The position numbers were made by a program, and so were the translations under genes. Shown here piece after piece: positions 24,104-33,348 of a stretch of 48,424 nt of DNA. Each line of letters starts with the position of its first letter. Within the stretch, counting starts at the first letter, position 1. A model generated the notes under the pieces. The model was not told where the DNA came from. It saw nothing but the letters and a program-made list of their open reading frames with translations, and ran no database searches. Source of the stretch: Tuberibacillus calidus DSM 17572 (lineage in GTDB: Bacteria; Bacillota; Bacilli; Bacillales; Sporolactobacillaceae); the NCBI RefSeq assembly GCF_000430685.1, contig NZ_KE387196.1, positions 32,583 through 81,006 of the forward strand. Direction: 5' to 3'.

Positions 24104-25183
24104 ATGGGTTTTCTGAATGATTACACCATTGCTTTCCTCGTTGCAATGGTCGTAACAATCATCATGACACCCTTCATGAAAAAATTAGCATTTAGATTTA
24201 ATGTGGTTGACAGGCCAAACGAAGATCGGAAAATCCATCAGAAAGTAATGCCATATTTGGGCGGTGTCGCCATCGCCATTGGCTTTTTTGCCGGTTATCT
24301 TTTTTTGTATCCTAAATTACAGTTTATGCCCGCATTCATTATTGGTGTTTTACTGATTTTGATTACAGGCATTGTTGATGATAAATATTCATTATCTCCA
24401 AAATATAAGCTGCTTATACAAATCATTGCAGCAGTTATAGTTGTCAGTTCCGGAATCACCGTCAACTTCATCCGAGTCCCGTATCTAGGTCAAATTGATT
24501 TTGGTTTTTGGGCTTATCCACTAACGATTTTGTGGATTGTCGGTATCACCAATGCCATCAATTTGATCGATGGCTTGGACGGCTTAGCCGCTGGGGTATC
24601 ATCCATTGCCTTAGGGGCTACGCTGATCATGGGTATCATTAACGGACAGGCGGTTGCCATCGGTTTATGCGTCATTTTGCTTGGTGGAACGATCGGTTTC
24701 CTGTTCTTTAATATTCATCCAGCAAAAATTTTCATGGGTGATGCCGGTTCAATGTTCATAGGTTATACGTTGGCTGTCATCTCTATTCTGGGTTTATTCA
24801 AAAGCTTAACCTTCTTTTCTGTCGTTATTCCGATTATTGTTTTGGCTGTGCCGATTTTTGATACGTCATTTGCCATTATCAGAAGGATTGCTAAAGGTCA
24901 AAAAATCTCAACACCTGACCGCATGCATTTACACCACTGTTTAATGAGAATGGGTTTCAGTCATCGTACGACCGTCTTTATTATTTATGGTATTAGTGCC
25001 ATCTTCGGTATTGCCGCAATTATTTTCTCGCGATCGGTTCTCTGGGGTTCTTTAATCATTCTTGTATTAGCTGCGATTATGATTCGATTTACTTCTGAGC
25101 TATTCGGATCGATCCAAAAGAAAAAACCGCTTGTGGAAGCCGTTAAAAAAATCGCCGTACAAGGATCAAAAAACCGCTCATAA
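24104..25183 (+). CDS. tagO: Undecaprenyl-phosphate GlcNAc-1-phosphate transferase TagO
   Basis: A 359-aa polytopic membrane enzyme of the MraY/WecA family that starts wall polymer synthesis by moving GlcNAc-1-P to undecaprenyl phosphate. The signature acidic motifs are present: VVDRPNEDRKIH, ITGIVDDKYSLSP, NLIDGLDGLAAG, FMGDAGSMFIG and the HLHHCLMRMG loop. About ten to eleven membrane segments are visible. It is the expected first step for the polymer made by the large leftward cluster. GGAAGGTG precedes the ATG. Confidence 0.94.
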   Translation: MGFLNDYTIAFLVAMVVTIIMTPFMKKLAFRFNVVDRPNEDRKIHQKVMPYLGGVAIAIGFFAGYLFLYPKLQFMPAFIIGVLLILITGIVDDKYSLSPKYKLLIQIIAAVIVVSSGITVNFIRVPYLGQIDFGFWAYPLTILWIVGITNAINLIDGLDGLAAGVSSIALGATLIMGIINGQAVAIGLCVILLGGTIGFLFFNIHPAKIFMGDAGSMFIGYTLAVISILGLFKSLTFFSVVIPIIVLAVPIFDTSFAIIRRIAKGQKISTPDRMHLHHCLMRMGFSHRTTVFIIYGISAIFGIAAIIFSRSVLWGSLIILVLAAIMIRFTSELFGSIQKKKPLVEAVKKIAVQGSKNRS

Positions 25184-25198
25184 TGGAGCGGTTTTTCT
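25167..25198. terminator. Bidirectional terminator after tagO
   Basis: AAAACCGCTC/GAGCGGTTTT stem (25170-25179 with 25186-25195) with A- and T-runs, overlapping the tagO stop codon. It could also serve the convergent LCP gene. Confidence 0.85.
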
Positions 25199-25331
25199 TA
25201 TTATTTATTAAATGGAAATGGAGTTTTTCATTCTTAGCGTTTCACTTTCAACTTAAGCGCTTTAAACGGAAACATCCTTATGCCGTAACTTCTGATATCT
25301 AGCCTAGCCATGAACCAAAACAACACCAAAA

Positions 25332-26318
25332 TTATTCGGTTAACTCGAGTTCCTGTTTAAGTTGCTGGGTCACTTCTTGCACACCGGCATCATCCAGTAA
25401 GAAATACCAAATGGAGCCGATATATTCCCCTTTGCCCTTATCATCCAGCCTAATGGATGCAATGTTTTCCGGCTTTATGCTAGAGTATACCCACTCCAAA
25501 GAATACAATTCCTTGGGTTTAAGATTGGTTTCCACACTTTCGCCAATGATATTAGCTATTTCATCCACTTTAAATAAGGTATGGGCACTGACGGCCTTAT
25601 TAATAGCCGCTTTAATGACCTGACGTTGCCGGTCATTCCTGCCGAAATCTCCTCGTGGATCACTCTTTCTCATTCGCACATAGGCTAAGGCTTGTTCACC
25701 GTTCAAGTGCATCATGCCTTTTTTAAAATAAATCGGTCGGTTATGGTGATAAATATCTTTTTCACTGAACGAAAACGGAACGTTCACATCCACACCGCCG
25801 ATTTCGTTTATGGCTCTTGTGAAACCGTTAAAGCCAATCTTTATATAGTAATCAATAGGGATTTCCAGCAAGTTTTCAACGGTATCAACAGTCCCTTGGA
25901 CACCGCCATAGGCATAAGCGGAATTGATTTTATCAGGCTCCCCGCCCCTGCTTGTGATCGGGACACGGGAGTCCCGCGGGATGCTTGTCATTGTCATACG
26001 GTGTGTATGGGGATTCAGCGTCACGACGATTAAGGTATCGGCACGGCCGTTTTTACCGCCTGATGAGTAATCTTCAACCCCGATCAATAGTATGGAGATC
26101 GGGTTTTCACCTATCGTGACTTCGCTGTCCCTGTATTTGGACTGGGAACCGCGTGCTAAAGGGTGGTAAGATTCCTTAGCAGCTTTATATATATTTAAAA
26201 AGGCATAAGCGGAATACCCGCCCACTACTAATAATATTGTTATGAATATAAAGACAATGGTTTTTATGATTCGCCTTCTTTTTGCCTTCTTTCTTTTACC
26301 TACGCGCGTCACCGCCAT
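25332..26318 (-). CDS. LytR-CpsA-Psr (LCP) family wall polymer ligase
   Basis: A 328-aa membrane-anchored enzyme: a very basic N-terminus, one membrane segment (about 20-40) and an extracellular LCP domain with the key arginines and aspartates (NGRADTLIVVTLNP, SIPRDSRV, FTRAINEIGGVDV, YVRMRKSDPRGDFGR). LCP proteins transfer lipid-linked polymers to peptidoglycan. It stands at the end of the polysaccharide cluster, so it probably attaches that product. It is close to TagU/LytR; the exact orthologue cannot be fixed. Confidence 0.92.
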   Translation of the reverse strand: MAVTRVGKRKKAKRRRIIKTIVFIFITILLVVGGYSAYAFLNIYKAAKESYHPLARGSQSKYRDSEVTIGENPISILLIGVEDYSSGGKNGRADTLIVVTLNPHTHRMTMTSIPRDSRVPITSRGGEPDKINSAYAYGGVQGTVDTVENLLEIPIDYYIKIGFNGFTRAINEIGGVDVNVPFSFSEKDIYHHNRPIYFKKGMMHLNGEQALAYVRMRKSDPRGDFGRNDRQRQVIKAAINKAVSAHTLFKVDEIANIIGESVETNLKPKELYSLEWVYSSIKPENIASIRLDDKGKGEYIGSIWYFLLDDAGVQEVTQQLKQELELTE

Positions 26319-26369
26319 GCTCTTGTAACCCCTTTTAATCCCGATTTACCTTATCCCCTACAATATACT

Positions 26370-27152
26370 CTAAATCCGCTTCTTAACTGCATGAAAAACA
26401 TAATTGAGAAAGCACCAAGCTGCATAGAAAAAACTCAAATTTTCTATTCGTCGATAAATCTCCCAGTTTCTTTTTGCCACCTTCAATTTATTGCTTGAAA
26501 TCGAGCCTTTAACGACTCTATACTTGGCTAAAACCTCAGGAATACCATAGGCGACATAACCCTTCTTCAAAATAGACAGCCATAAGGCAAAGTCCTGACG
26601 GGTGCGAATTTCCGGCATTCGAACTGGACCGATCTTTTCAATGTCAAGCATGACGGTCAGACAGCCGATAATCGTATTTTTCAGTAGACCCTTATAATCA
26701 ATTTTTGATGGAATGTTGATCACTTTATGTTTATCATGTCCGTTTTGGTCGATGACCATATATTTTGTGAAAGTGAACGCGACATCATGTTCCTGCATAT
26801 AGGAAACTTGTTTTTCCAGTTTATCAGGCATCCAAAGATCATCGCTGTCGAGAAAAGCGACATACTTCCCCTTAGCCATACCTAGCGCAATATTTCTCGC
26901 ACGAGCCGCTCCACTGTTTACCTCTGTTGACACAAAACGTATTCTGGGCTCTATCTTCATCATCTCTTGGATAATCTCTTGGGAATTGTCCGTTGAACAA
27001 TCATCAACAATAATCATTTCCCAATTCTCGTATGTCTGATTCCGTACGGAGTCTATGGACTCCTTTATAAACCTTGATGAATTGTATGACGGTGTTATAA
27101 TTGAAACTAAGGGTTGTCCCTGGCCGGTTTGATGGTTATTGGAAAAACTCAA
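26370..27152 (-). CDS. Family 2 glycosyltransferase
   Basis: A 260-aa GT-A type enzyme beginning near VSIITPSYNSSRFIKES, with the nucleotide-binding EMIIVDDCSTDN and the metal-binding AFLDSDDLW (DxD). A DFALWLSIL motif follows. The start is a TTG at 27152 after GGGGTG. It probably adds one sugar of the surface polymer at the cytoplasmic membrane face. A terminator separates it from the acetyltransferase gene upstream. Confidence 0.88.
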   Translation of the reverse strand: MSFSNNHQTGQGQPLVSIITPSYNSSRFIKESIDSVRNQTYENWEMIIVDDCSTDNSQEIIQEMMKIEPRIRFVSTEVNSGAARARNIALGMAKGKYVAFLDSDDLWMPDKLEKQVSYMQEHDVAFTFTKYMVIDQNGHDKHKVINIPSKIDYKGLLKNTIIGCLTVMLDIEKIGPVRMPEIRTRQDFALWLSILKKGYVAYGIPEVLAKYRVVKGSISSNKLKVAKRNWEIYRRIENLSFFYAAWCFLNYVFHAVKKRI

Positions 27153-27181
27153 GCGTATTCACCCCAAATAAATACCTGATT

Positions 27182-27216
27182 GAAAGAAATGCTGGCATTA
27201 CTTAAAGTGCCAGCAT
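27182..27216 (-). terminator. Terminator after the acetyltransferase gene
   Basis: ATGCTGGCA/TGCCAGCAT stem (27189-27197 with 27208-27216) and a TTTCTTTC tail on the minus strand, inside the polysaccharide cluster. Confidence 0.75.
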
Positions 27217-27224
27217 ATTTTAGA

Positions 27225-27938
27225 TTATTGATTTTTAAGAAGTTGGCTTTCCGGAACTTCTTTATAAAATTTAGCAGGAGAGCCCAGTACCAATTCTTTG
27301 CTTTTCACATCTTTGGTTACCAAGCTACCGGCTGCGACAGCACCTTCTTCATGAATAACTTTCCCAGGAAGAATCGTGGCATTCGCACCGATCCTGCCCC
27401 CGTCTTTAACCGTCACACCTTTAAAATGCTTAAATCGTTCTTTTGAACGAGCCATATAATTATCATTCGTCGTGACGACACATGGTGCGATAAAGACGTG
27501 GTCACCTAAATTCGAATATGCTGTAATATAACAATTCGTTTCTAATTTAGATTTTACACCGACGGTACAATCGTTTTCAATAGCAACTCCTCTACCAACA
27601 ATCGTGCCATGACCAATGGTCACTCTTTCACGAATCGTGGCCAGATCAGCGACAAAGACATCATCGCCGAGCGTGGCATTGGCATAAATAATGGAGGATG
27701 TGCCAATCGTGCACCCCGAGCCGATGACTGCTGGTGGCAGTTGACCGGCATCTGACAAAATCGAATTTTTCGCTCTAGAAGGTTGTTTGCCAATCACCAC
27801 GTTATCCTGAATAACGACATTATCGCCGATCTTTGTTCCGGCGTAAATAATAACATTATGACCGATCACGACATTCTTGCCAAATGACACATTTTCCTCA
27901 ATTATAACATTAATTCCTTTTGAAATTGGCTCCATCAT
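27225..27938 (-). CDS. Left-handed beta-helix sugar N-acyltransferase (WbpD/WlbB-like)
   Basis: A 237-aa protein built of hexapeptide repeats (for example ENVSFGKNVVIGHNVIIYAG in part, VTIGHGTIVGRGVAIEND), ending VLGSPAKFYKEVP. Such enzymes acetylate amino sugars with acetyl-CoA as trimers. Together with the aminotransferase, Gfo-type dehydrogenase and UDP-HexNAc dehydrogenase genes it fits the third step of a 3-acetamido uronic acid pathway. It is longer than typical WbpD because of extra N-terminal coils. The sugar substrate is inferred only. Confidence 0.8.
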   Translation of the reverse strand: MMEPISKGINVIIEENVSFGKNVVIGHNVIIYAGTKIGDNVVIQDNVVIGKQPSRAKNSILSDAGQLPPAVIGSGCTIGTSSIIYANATLGDDVFVADLATIRERVTIGHGTIVGRGVAIENDCTVGVKSKLETNCYITAYSNLGDHVFIAPCVVTTNDNYMARSKERFKHFKGVTVKDGGRIGANATILPGKVIHEEGAVAAGSLVTKDVKSKELVLGSPAKFYKEVPESQLLKNQ

Positions 27939-27950
27939 TCATCCCCACTT

Positions 27951-29105
27951 CTAATTTTGTTCGGATAAAGGCTCTACTTTTTGACCGCTGATATGCCTAT
28001 ACAGACTTAAAAGTTTTTCGGCCTCCGTATCCCAGTTATATTTTGCTTTTACGGCTGCTTGTCCGCTTTTTGACATTTCTAAAGCAAGGTCTTCATCATT
28101 TATAATTTGCAAGATGCCTTGGGTGATATTCTCGATATTTAATGGATCAACAACAATCCCACAATGACTGTCTTCGATGATGCTTCGCCAAAGCGGAAAA
28201 TCAGACGCAACAACCGGAATCCCAGCTGACATGTACTCGAACAGCTTGACGGGGTAGGAAACCATGTATCGGGGTTCGGGGTGAATCAGAACCAAACCGA
28301 TATGTGACCGGCTTAAGACTTCTTTAACCTGTTCCCTGCTTAACCATCCGAGAAAATTGACATATTGCCAGCCGCCCAATTTTGAAACGTCATTTTGCAA
28401 CTCTGAAGGGCTGAATTTACCGCCTAAAAGTAGTTCAATCCGCTTGTCCGTCCTCTTATTAATTTCCTCCATCACTTTAACCATTTCCACGATGCCTCGC
28501 GGCCGCGTGATGCTTCCAACATAGACGAGATTAATCGTTTGACTTTCGGTATCGGCTCTGTGTGAAACTTGACCTTCCCATTCAGCAAATAAAGGGAAGT
28601 TCTGAACGGTCACCGTATTTGGATTATATTGACGAAACCGTTGTGAGATATCCGGGGTGGCAGTGACAATCGCATCCAAACGGCTCGAAACGATTTTTTC
28701 CACCTTTTTGACCACCCATGAAACAGGTTTTTTCAAAGGTTGTGGAATCCAGTGCTTGGATAAAACTTGTTTCGGCACATCTTCATGAACATCATAGATG
28801 ACTTTTTTTCCTTTTCGTTTCAGTAACCATCCAACCGGCATTAACTCAGGGTCATGAAAATGGTAAACATCGGCATTAATGTCCAATGACTTGTGATAGA
28901 CCTTTTTGACTGTTGATGTCATTCGTTTCAAACGGTTTCCGCCATCCTTGTTTACTCCATGTATATAAACGCCATTTATGACTGTTTCCGGAGCTTCAGG
29001 AGCAATCAAATGGGTTTCATACTGGGTTGAAAGGGATGCACATTCCTTAACAAAAATTCTTGTATCTGAATATTTATGAACCGACGTCAGGTGACATACC
29101 TTCAT
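27951..29105 (-). CDS. Family 4 glycosyltransferase
   Basis: A 384-aa GT-B enzyme. The N-terminal domain starts MKVCHLTSVHKYSDTRIF and has YHFHDPELMPVG; the C-terminal donor domain has VYVGSITRPRGIVEMV and the E-x7-E region VSYPVKLFEYMSAGIPVVAS. I chose ATG 29105, preceded by GGGGG, over the upstream in-frame codon that overlaps ugd. It probably adds one sugar to the lipid-linked repeat unit. Confidence 0.88.
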   Translation of the reverse strand: MKVCHLTSVHKYSDTRIFVKECASLSTQYETHLIAPEAPETVINGVYIHGVNKDGGNRLKRMTSTVKKVYHKSLDINADVYHFHDPELMPVGWLLKRKGKKVIYDVHEDVPKQVLSKHWIPQPLKKPVSWVVKKVEKIVSSRLDAIVTATPDISQRFRQYNPNTVTVQNFPLFAEWEGQVSHRADTESQTINLVYVGSITRPRGIVEMVKVMEEINKRTDKRIELLLGGKFSPSELQNDVSKLGGWQYVNFLGWLSREQVKEVLSRSHIGLVLIHPEPRYMVSYPVKLFEYMSAGIPVVASDFPLWRSIIEDSHCGIVVDPLNIENITQGILQIINDEDLALEMSKSGQAAVKAKYNWDTEAEKLLSLYRHISGQKVEPLSEQN

Positions 29106-29137
29106 CGTGAACCCCCAATGATATATATTTTCGAAGC

Positions 29138-30451
29138 TCACTTGAGTGATTGAACACTTGGTCTACCTATTGAGTAATACTCTATTTGCAAGCCTCTCAT
29201 ATCTGACAAAGAATAGGTATTGCGCCCGTCAAAAATGACTGGGGACTTCATCATGGTCCGCATTTTTTCCCAGTCAATTTCTTTGATGATTTTCCAATCT
29301 GTAATAATAAAAGCAGCATCTGCTCCCATCAAAGCCTCTTCAATCGATGTCGTAAATTGAATGCGCTCCGGGAGTACGCGCTTGGCATTATCAATAGCAA
29401 GAGGGTCAAAGGCTCTGACCACAGCGCCTTTCTCAACTAACCTTCTTCCGATTGGTATAGCCGGTGATTCTCTGACATCATCTGTATCCGGTTTAAAAGC
29501 AAGTCCTAGCATGGCAATGTTCAACCCTTCAAGGCTTGCGAACCGTTCTTCAGCTTTTTCAATGAGACGCAATTGCTGTTTGTAATTGGTCTCCATTACA
29601 GATTCAAGCAAATTGAACGCACAATTGACACTTCGGGCGATTTTAAGAAGGGCGCTTGTGTCTTTTGGAAAACATGATCCGCCATAGCCAATACCCGCGC
29701 GCAAAAAATGCGGACCGATTCTGTGATCCATTCCCATGCCTTTAGCGACATCATCGATATTAGCGCCCAGCCCTTCACAAATATTGGCAATCTCATTTAT
29801 AAAGCTAATTTTAGTAGCTAGGAAGGCATTCGAGGCGTATTTGATCATCTCAGCGCTGCAAATATCGGTTTTGAAAATCTCTGTATCCATCGATGCATAA
29901 ATTTTTTCCACCAACTCCGCAGCTTGTGGGTCATCGGCACCAATCACAATACGGTCGGAGTGAAACATATCCTTCACCGCTGTTCCTTCCCTTAAAAATT
30001 CGGGATTCGATACCATTTTGACCTTTATACCATTTGCCAAGCGGTTTTGAATGTATTCACCAATATAGTGATTTGTCCCAACTGGAACGGTGCTTTTAAT
30101 CACCACGACCGTATCCTTGACAATCGAGTTTGCGATATCTTGCGCAGCTGTTTTGACATACGTTAAATCAGCCGAGCCATCCACGGCTTGAGGGGTACCA
30201 ACAGCAATATAAATGACATCAGCGTCACGGTAACCTTCTGTCTTATTTGCGGTAAAAAACAATCGGCCTTCATTCATATTTTTTAACATTAACTCTTTTA
30301 ATCCGGGTTCATAGATCGTCGGAATTCCCGCTTTAAGTTTGGCGATCTTTTCTTCATCGACATCGATGCATGTGACATGGTGCCCAATTTCGGATAAGCA
30401 AACACCTGTCACCAAGCCGACATATCCAGTTCCAACTATCGATATTTTCAT
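29138..30451 (-). CDS. ugd: UDP-glucose 6-dehydrogenase
   Basis: A 437-aa enzyme oxidising UDP-glucose to UDP-glucuronate with two NAD. The Rossmann motif is ISIVGTGYVGLVTG and the catalytic cysteine lies in GYGGSCFPKDTSAL. The C-terminal UDP-binding domain has PDTDDVRESPAI. The gene directly follows galU, which makes its substrate. It is TuaD-like. Confidence 0.94.
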   Translation of the reverse strand: MKISIVGTGYVGLVTGVCLSEIGHHVTCIDVDEEKIAKLKAGIPTIYEPGLKELMLKNMNEGRLFFTANKTEGYRDADVIYIAVGTPQAVDGSADLTYVKTAAQDIANSIVKDTVVVIKSTVPVGTNHYIGEYIQNRLANGIKVKMVSNPEFLREGTAVKDMFHSDRIVIGADDPQAAELVEKIYASMDTEIFKTDICSAEMIKYASNAFLATKISFINEIANICEGLGANIDDVAKGMGMDHRIGPHFLRAGIGYGGSCFPKDTSALLKIARSVNCAFNLLESVMETNYKQQLRLIEKAEERFASLEGLNIAMLGLAFKPDTDDVRESPAIPIGRRLVEKGAVVRAFDPLAIDNAKRVLPERIQFTTSIEEALMGADAAFIITDWKIIKEIDWEKMRTMMKSPVIFDGRNTYSLSDMRGLQIEYYSIGRPSVQSLK

Positions 30452-30475
30452 AATACATCTCCCTGAGAGTTTAGT

Positions 30476-31348
30476 TTACTTTAAAGCTAAAATTTGCTCT
30501 AAATAGGCTCTTGTTTGTTCGCGTAAATCTTCTCGTGATAGTGCAAAATCCACTGTGGCTTTAATAAAGCCAAACTTACTTCCCACATCATAACGGTCAC
30601 CCGTGAATTCATATCCGAGCACATCTTGGCTGTGAGTCAGTTGTTGAATCGCATCGGTTAATTGGATTTCATTGCCGGAACCAGGCTCCAAATGAGCCAA
30701 AATATCGAATATGTTAGGGGTAAGAATATAGCGACCCATAATCGCATAGGTGGATGGTGCTTCTTCCAATGAAGGTTTTTCAACAACAGACTTAATGGTA
30801 AAAACACTGTCTTCCTTTTTCGTTCCGGGATCAATGATACCGTATTGCGTCACCTGTTCAGGTGGTACTTGCTGAACACCAACGACAGATGATTCGTAGC
30901 TTTCAAAAACCTCTATTAATTGTTTTAAGCAGGGCTTATCCGCCCTCACAATATCATCACCGAGTAAGACCGCAAAGGGTTCGTTCCCGATAAAGCGATT
31001 GGCACAGAAAACAGCATGGCCTAGTCCAAGCGGTTCTTTCTGACGGATATAGTAGATATTCGCCAAGTTCGAAATCGACCGGATATTTTCCAGAAGGTCA
31101 AACTTCTCCTTCTTTAATAAAACTTCTTCGAGTTCATAAGATACGTCAAAATGATCCTCGATGGCCCTTTTTCCTCTTCCGCTGATGATGATAATGTCTT
31201 CAATACCGGATGCAACCGCCTCTTCAACAATATATTGTATTGTCGGTTTATCCACAATCGGAAGCATTTCTTTAGGTTGGGCCTTTGTTGCAGGCAAAAA
31301 TCGGGTTCCAAGACCCGCCGCCGGGATGATCGCCTTTCTAACCTTCAA
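30476..31348 (-). CDS. galU: UTP-glucose-1-phosphate uridylyltransferase GalU
   Basis: A 290-aa nucleotidyltransferase with the pyrophosphorylase motif IPAAGLGTRFLPATKAQPKE and the downstream VEKPSLEEAPS. It makes UDP-glucose for ugd and the glycosyltransferases. It is GtaB/YngB-like. ATG 31348 follows GGAGGG. Confidence 0.95.
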   Translation of the reverse strand: MKVRKAIIPAAGLGTRFLPATKAQPKEMLPIVDKPTIQYIVEEAVASGIEDIIIISGRGKRAIEDHFDVSYELEEVLLKKEKFDLLENIRSISNLANIYYIRQKEPLGLGHAVFCANRFIGNEPFAVLLGDDIVRADKPCLKQLIEVFESYESSVVGVQQVPPEQVTQYGIIDPGTKKEDSVFTIKSVVEKPSLEEAPSTYAIMGRYILTPNIFDILAHLEPGSGNEIQLTDAIQQLTHSQDVLGYEFTGDRYDVGSKFGFIKATVDFALSREDLREQTRAYLEQILALK

Positions 31349-31396
31349 AGGGAACCCTCCTCATTTCCCATAGTTTGTGTGGTCTTACACAGAAAG

Positions 31397-31420
31397 GCCC
31401 GCGATTATTCGATCACGGGC
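31397..31420 (-). terminator. Weak terminator-like hairpin between aminotransferase and galU
   Basis: GCCCGTGAT/ATCGCGGGC on the minus strand with a short CTTTCT tail. It may attenuate rather than end transcription. Confidence 0.45.
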
Positions 31421-31445
31421 TGATCCATTATCAATCAATGGATAT

Positions 31446-32555
31446 TTATTGGTAAAATTCTTTAATTTTGCTGACGATGTATTCTTGCTGTTCCTTACTC
31501 AGTTCAGGAAACATAGGTAAAGACAACGCTTCCTTGCAAGCTTTTTCCGACTCCGGAAGATCGCCTTCCTTATATCCGAGATCGCTGAACACAGGCTGTA
31601 AGTGAAGTGGTTTTGGATAATAAATCATCGTTGCTACACCGTTGTCTTTCAAAAATTGCTGTAATTGATCTCGATCCTTTACCCTAATGGTATATTGATG
31701 ATAGACATGATAGCGATTCTCTACCTCTACAGGTGTGATGACGCGATCACCGAGTTCCTTATTGAGCAATTCAGTATAATACGCGGCGTTCTTTCTTCTC
31801 ATTTCGTTCCATTTATTTAAATGCTCAAGTTTAACATTGAGGATGGCGGCTTGCATTTCATCCAAACGGCTGTTGTAACCCAGAACATGGTGATAATATT
31901 TCGGCTTGCTACCATGGGCTCTTAAAACTCTTGATCTTTCCGCTAATTCTTCACTGTTGGTCACAATCATACCGGCGTCACCGTAGGCCCCAAGGTTTTT
32001 CGTTGGGAAAAAGCTGTAACAAGCGGTGGCACCGATCTCACCTGCGCGCTTCCCTTCGAATTCTGCCCCAATCGCTTGCGCCGCATCTTCAATGATATAA
32101 AGATGATGTTTGTCCGCAATGTCTTTAATGGCTTTCATATCCGCCATCTGACCATAGAGGTGAACGGGAATGATGGCCTTTGTCTTGTCGGTGATCAATT
32201 TTTCAATGCTTTTCGGATCAATGTTAAAGGTCACAGGATCGATGTCGGCAAAGACAGGTGTGGCGCCAGCACGGGCAACGGCACCAGCGGTGGCAAAGAA
32301 AGTAAATGCGGGAACAATTACTTCATCGCCTTCTTTTATACCACAAGCTTCCAAGGAAATATGTAGCGCGTCACTGCCGCTGGCAACGCCCACACCATAC
32401 GATACGCGGCTGTATTTGGCCACACTTTCCTCAAGTTGCTTAACATTAGGTCCGAGAATGAACCGGGCAGATGACATCACTTTATCAAGTGCTTTATTAA
32501 TATCTTCCTTTAAAGTTTGATATTGTTGAGTGAGATCTAACATTGGAATATTCAT
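31446..32555 (-). CDS. DegT/DnrJ/EryC1/StrS sugar aminotransferase (WbpE/WlbC-like)
   Basis: A 369-aa PLP enzyme that transaminates a 3-keto sugar nucleotide. The PLP lysine lies in SFFPTKNLGAYGDAG; other family motifs are VASGSDALHISLEACG, VPVHLYGQ and IEDAAQAIGAE. In the WbpA/B/E/D route it would use UDP-3-keto-GlcNAcA and glutamate. The matching dehydrogenase and oxidoreductase genes lie in the same cluster, which supports this role. Confidence 0.87.
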   Translation of the reverse strand: MNIPMLDLTQQYQTLKEDINKALDKVMSSARFILGPNVKQLEESVAKYSRVSYGVGVASGSDALHISLEACGIKEGDEVIVPAFTFFATAGAVARAGATPVFADIDPVTFNIDPKSIEKLITDKTKAIIPVHLYGQMADMKAIKDIADKHHLYIIEDAAQAIGAEFEGKRAGEIGATACYSFFPTKNLGAYGDAGMIVTNSEELAERSRVLRAHGSKPKYYHHVLGYNSRLDEMQAAILNVKLEHLNKWNEMRRKNAAYYTELLNKELGDRVITPVEVENRYHVYHQYTIRVKDRDQLQQFLKDNGVATMIYYPKPLHLQPVFSDLGYKEGDLPESEKACKEALSLPMFPELSKEQQEYIVSKIKEFYQ

Positions 32556-32649
32556 GATAGTTCCTCCGTTTTATTCGTCCAATCATTGCTGAACTTGACT
32601 TTTTTTATACAATACTGTTTTTCCCTAAAGAATACAATCCCATCATGAC

Positions 32650-33348
32650 TTACTCGTTCGTTTCCTTACGCTTTGTATTCTTACCTAATAAAAGGATCAT
32701 CGCAATCACAAAGAGCAGTCCAAAACCGAGAATATAAGACATGACGGCCTTGACCAGCGGGCTTTGGCCTTGAAGGTTCACGACAATCGGCTCAACCGTT
32801 TGCGCCTTATGCCAGTTTAACAATTTTTCCTTTAAATCATATCTCAGTTTTTCTGTATCATATGCGCTCAAGGAAGACGGTTCCTGCTGGTCAAGCCGGT
32901 CAATGGACTCTTTGACAAGCTTAACCTTGTTGTCATATTCTTGATTTCTTAATTTCAAGAAATAATCAACGACCGCATGGATTTGTTTATTCACTTCTTG
33001 TTCGTTTTTTCCGGTTAACTTAACGGTCAACAAATTTTCGTCATTAGGTGTAACGACCAATTCGGATTTTAATGCTTCATCGCTGATGTTTAAATTTTCT
33101 TCTTGAATCAGGTTTTGAAGGAACTGTGTCGTTAACATATATTTACTGTAATTCGTCGTTGTTAAGGTATTGTCAAAGCTCCCAATATCAAGTTGCGTCG
33201 AAGCCGCATAAGTCTTTGGGGCATTCTTTTCATTAAAATAGGAGTAGCCGGCAAAAATCAGCGGAAGTAATACAATAACCAAAATCCAGTATTTATACTT
33301 CATGATGTAATGGCTCCAACTCATTTCAATTTTATCCCCAGAACTCAT
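32650..33348 (-). CDS. Wzz-type polysaccharide chain-length regulator
   Basis: A 232-aa membrane protein with an N-terminal segment (about 19-37, YWILVIVLLPLIFAGYSYF), an extracellular domain with a helical stretch (about 120-195) and a second membrane segment near the C-terminus (about 203-222). There is no tyrosine kinase domain, as in YveK/CapA-type proteins of Gram-positives, and no separate kinase gene is in the window. Its start overlaps the upstream glycosyltransferase by four bases. Confidence 0.83.
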   Translation of the reverse strand: MSSGDKIEMSWSHYIMKYKYWILVIVLLPLIFAGYSYFNEKNAPKTYAASTQLDIGSFDNTLTTTNYSKYMLTTQFLQNLIQEENLNISDEALKSELVVTPNDENLLTVKLTGKNEQEVNKQIHAVVDYFLKLRNQEYDNKVKLVKESIDRLDQQEPSSLSAYDTEKLRYDLKEKLLNWHKAQTVEPIVVNLQGQSPLVKAVMSYILGFGLLFVIAMILLLGKNTKRKETNE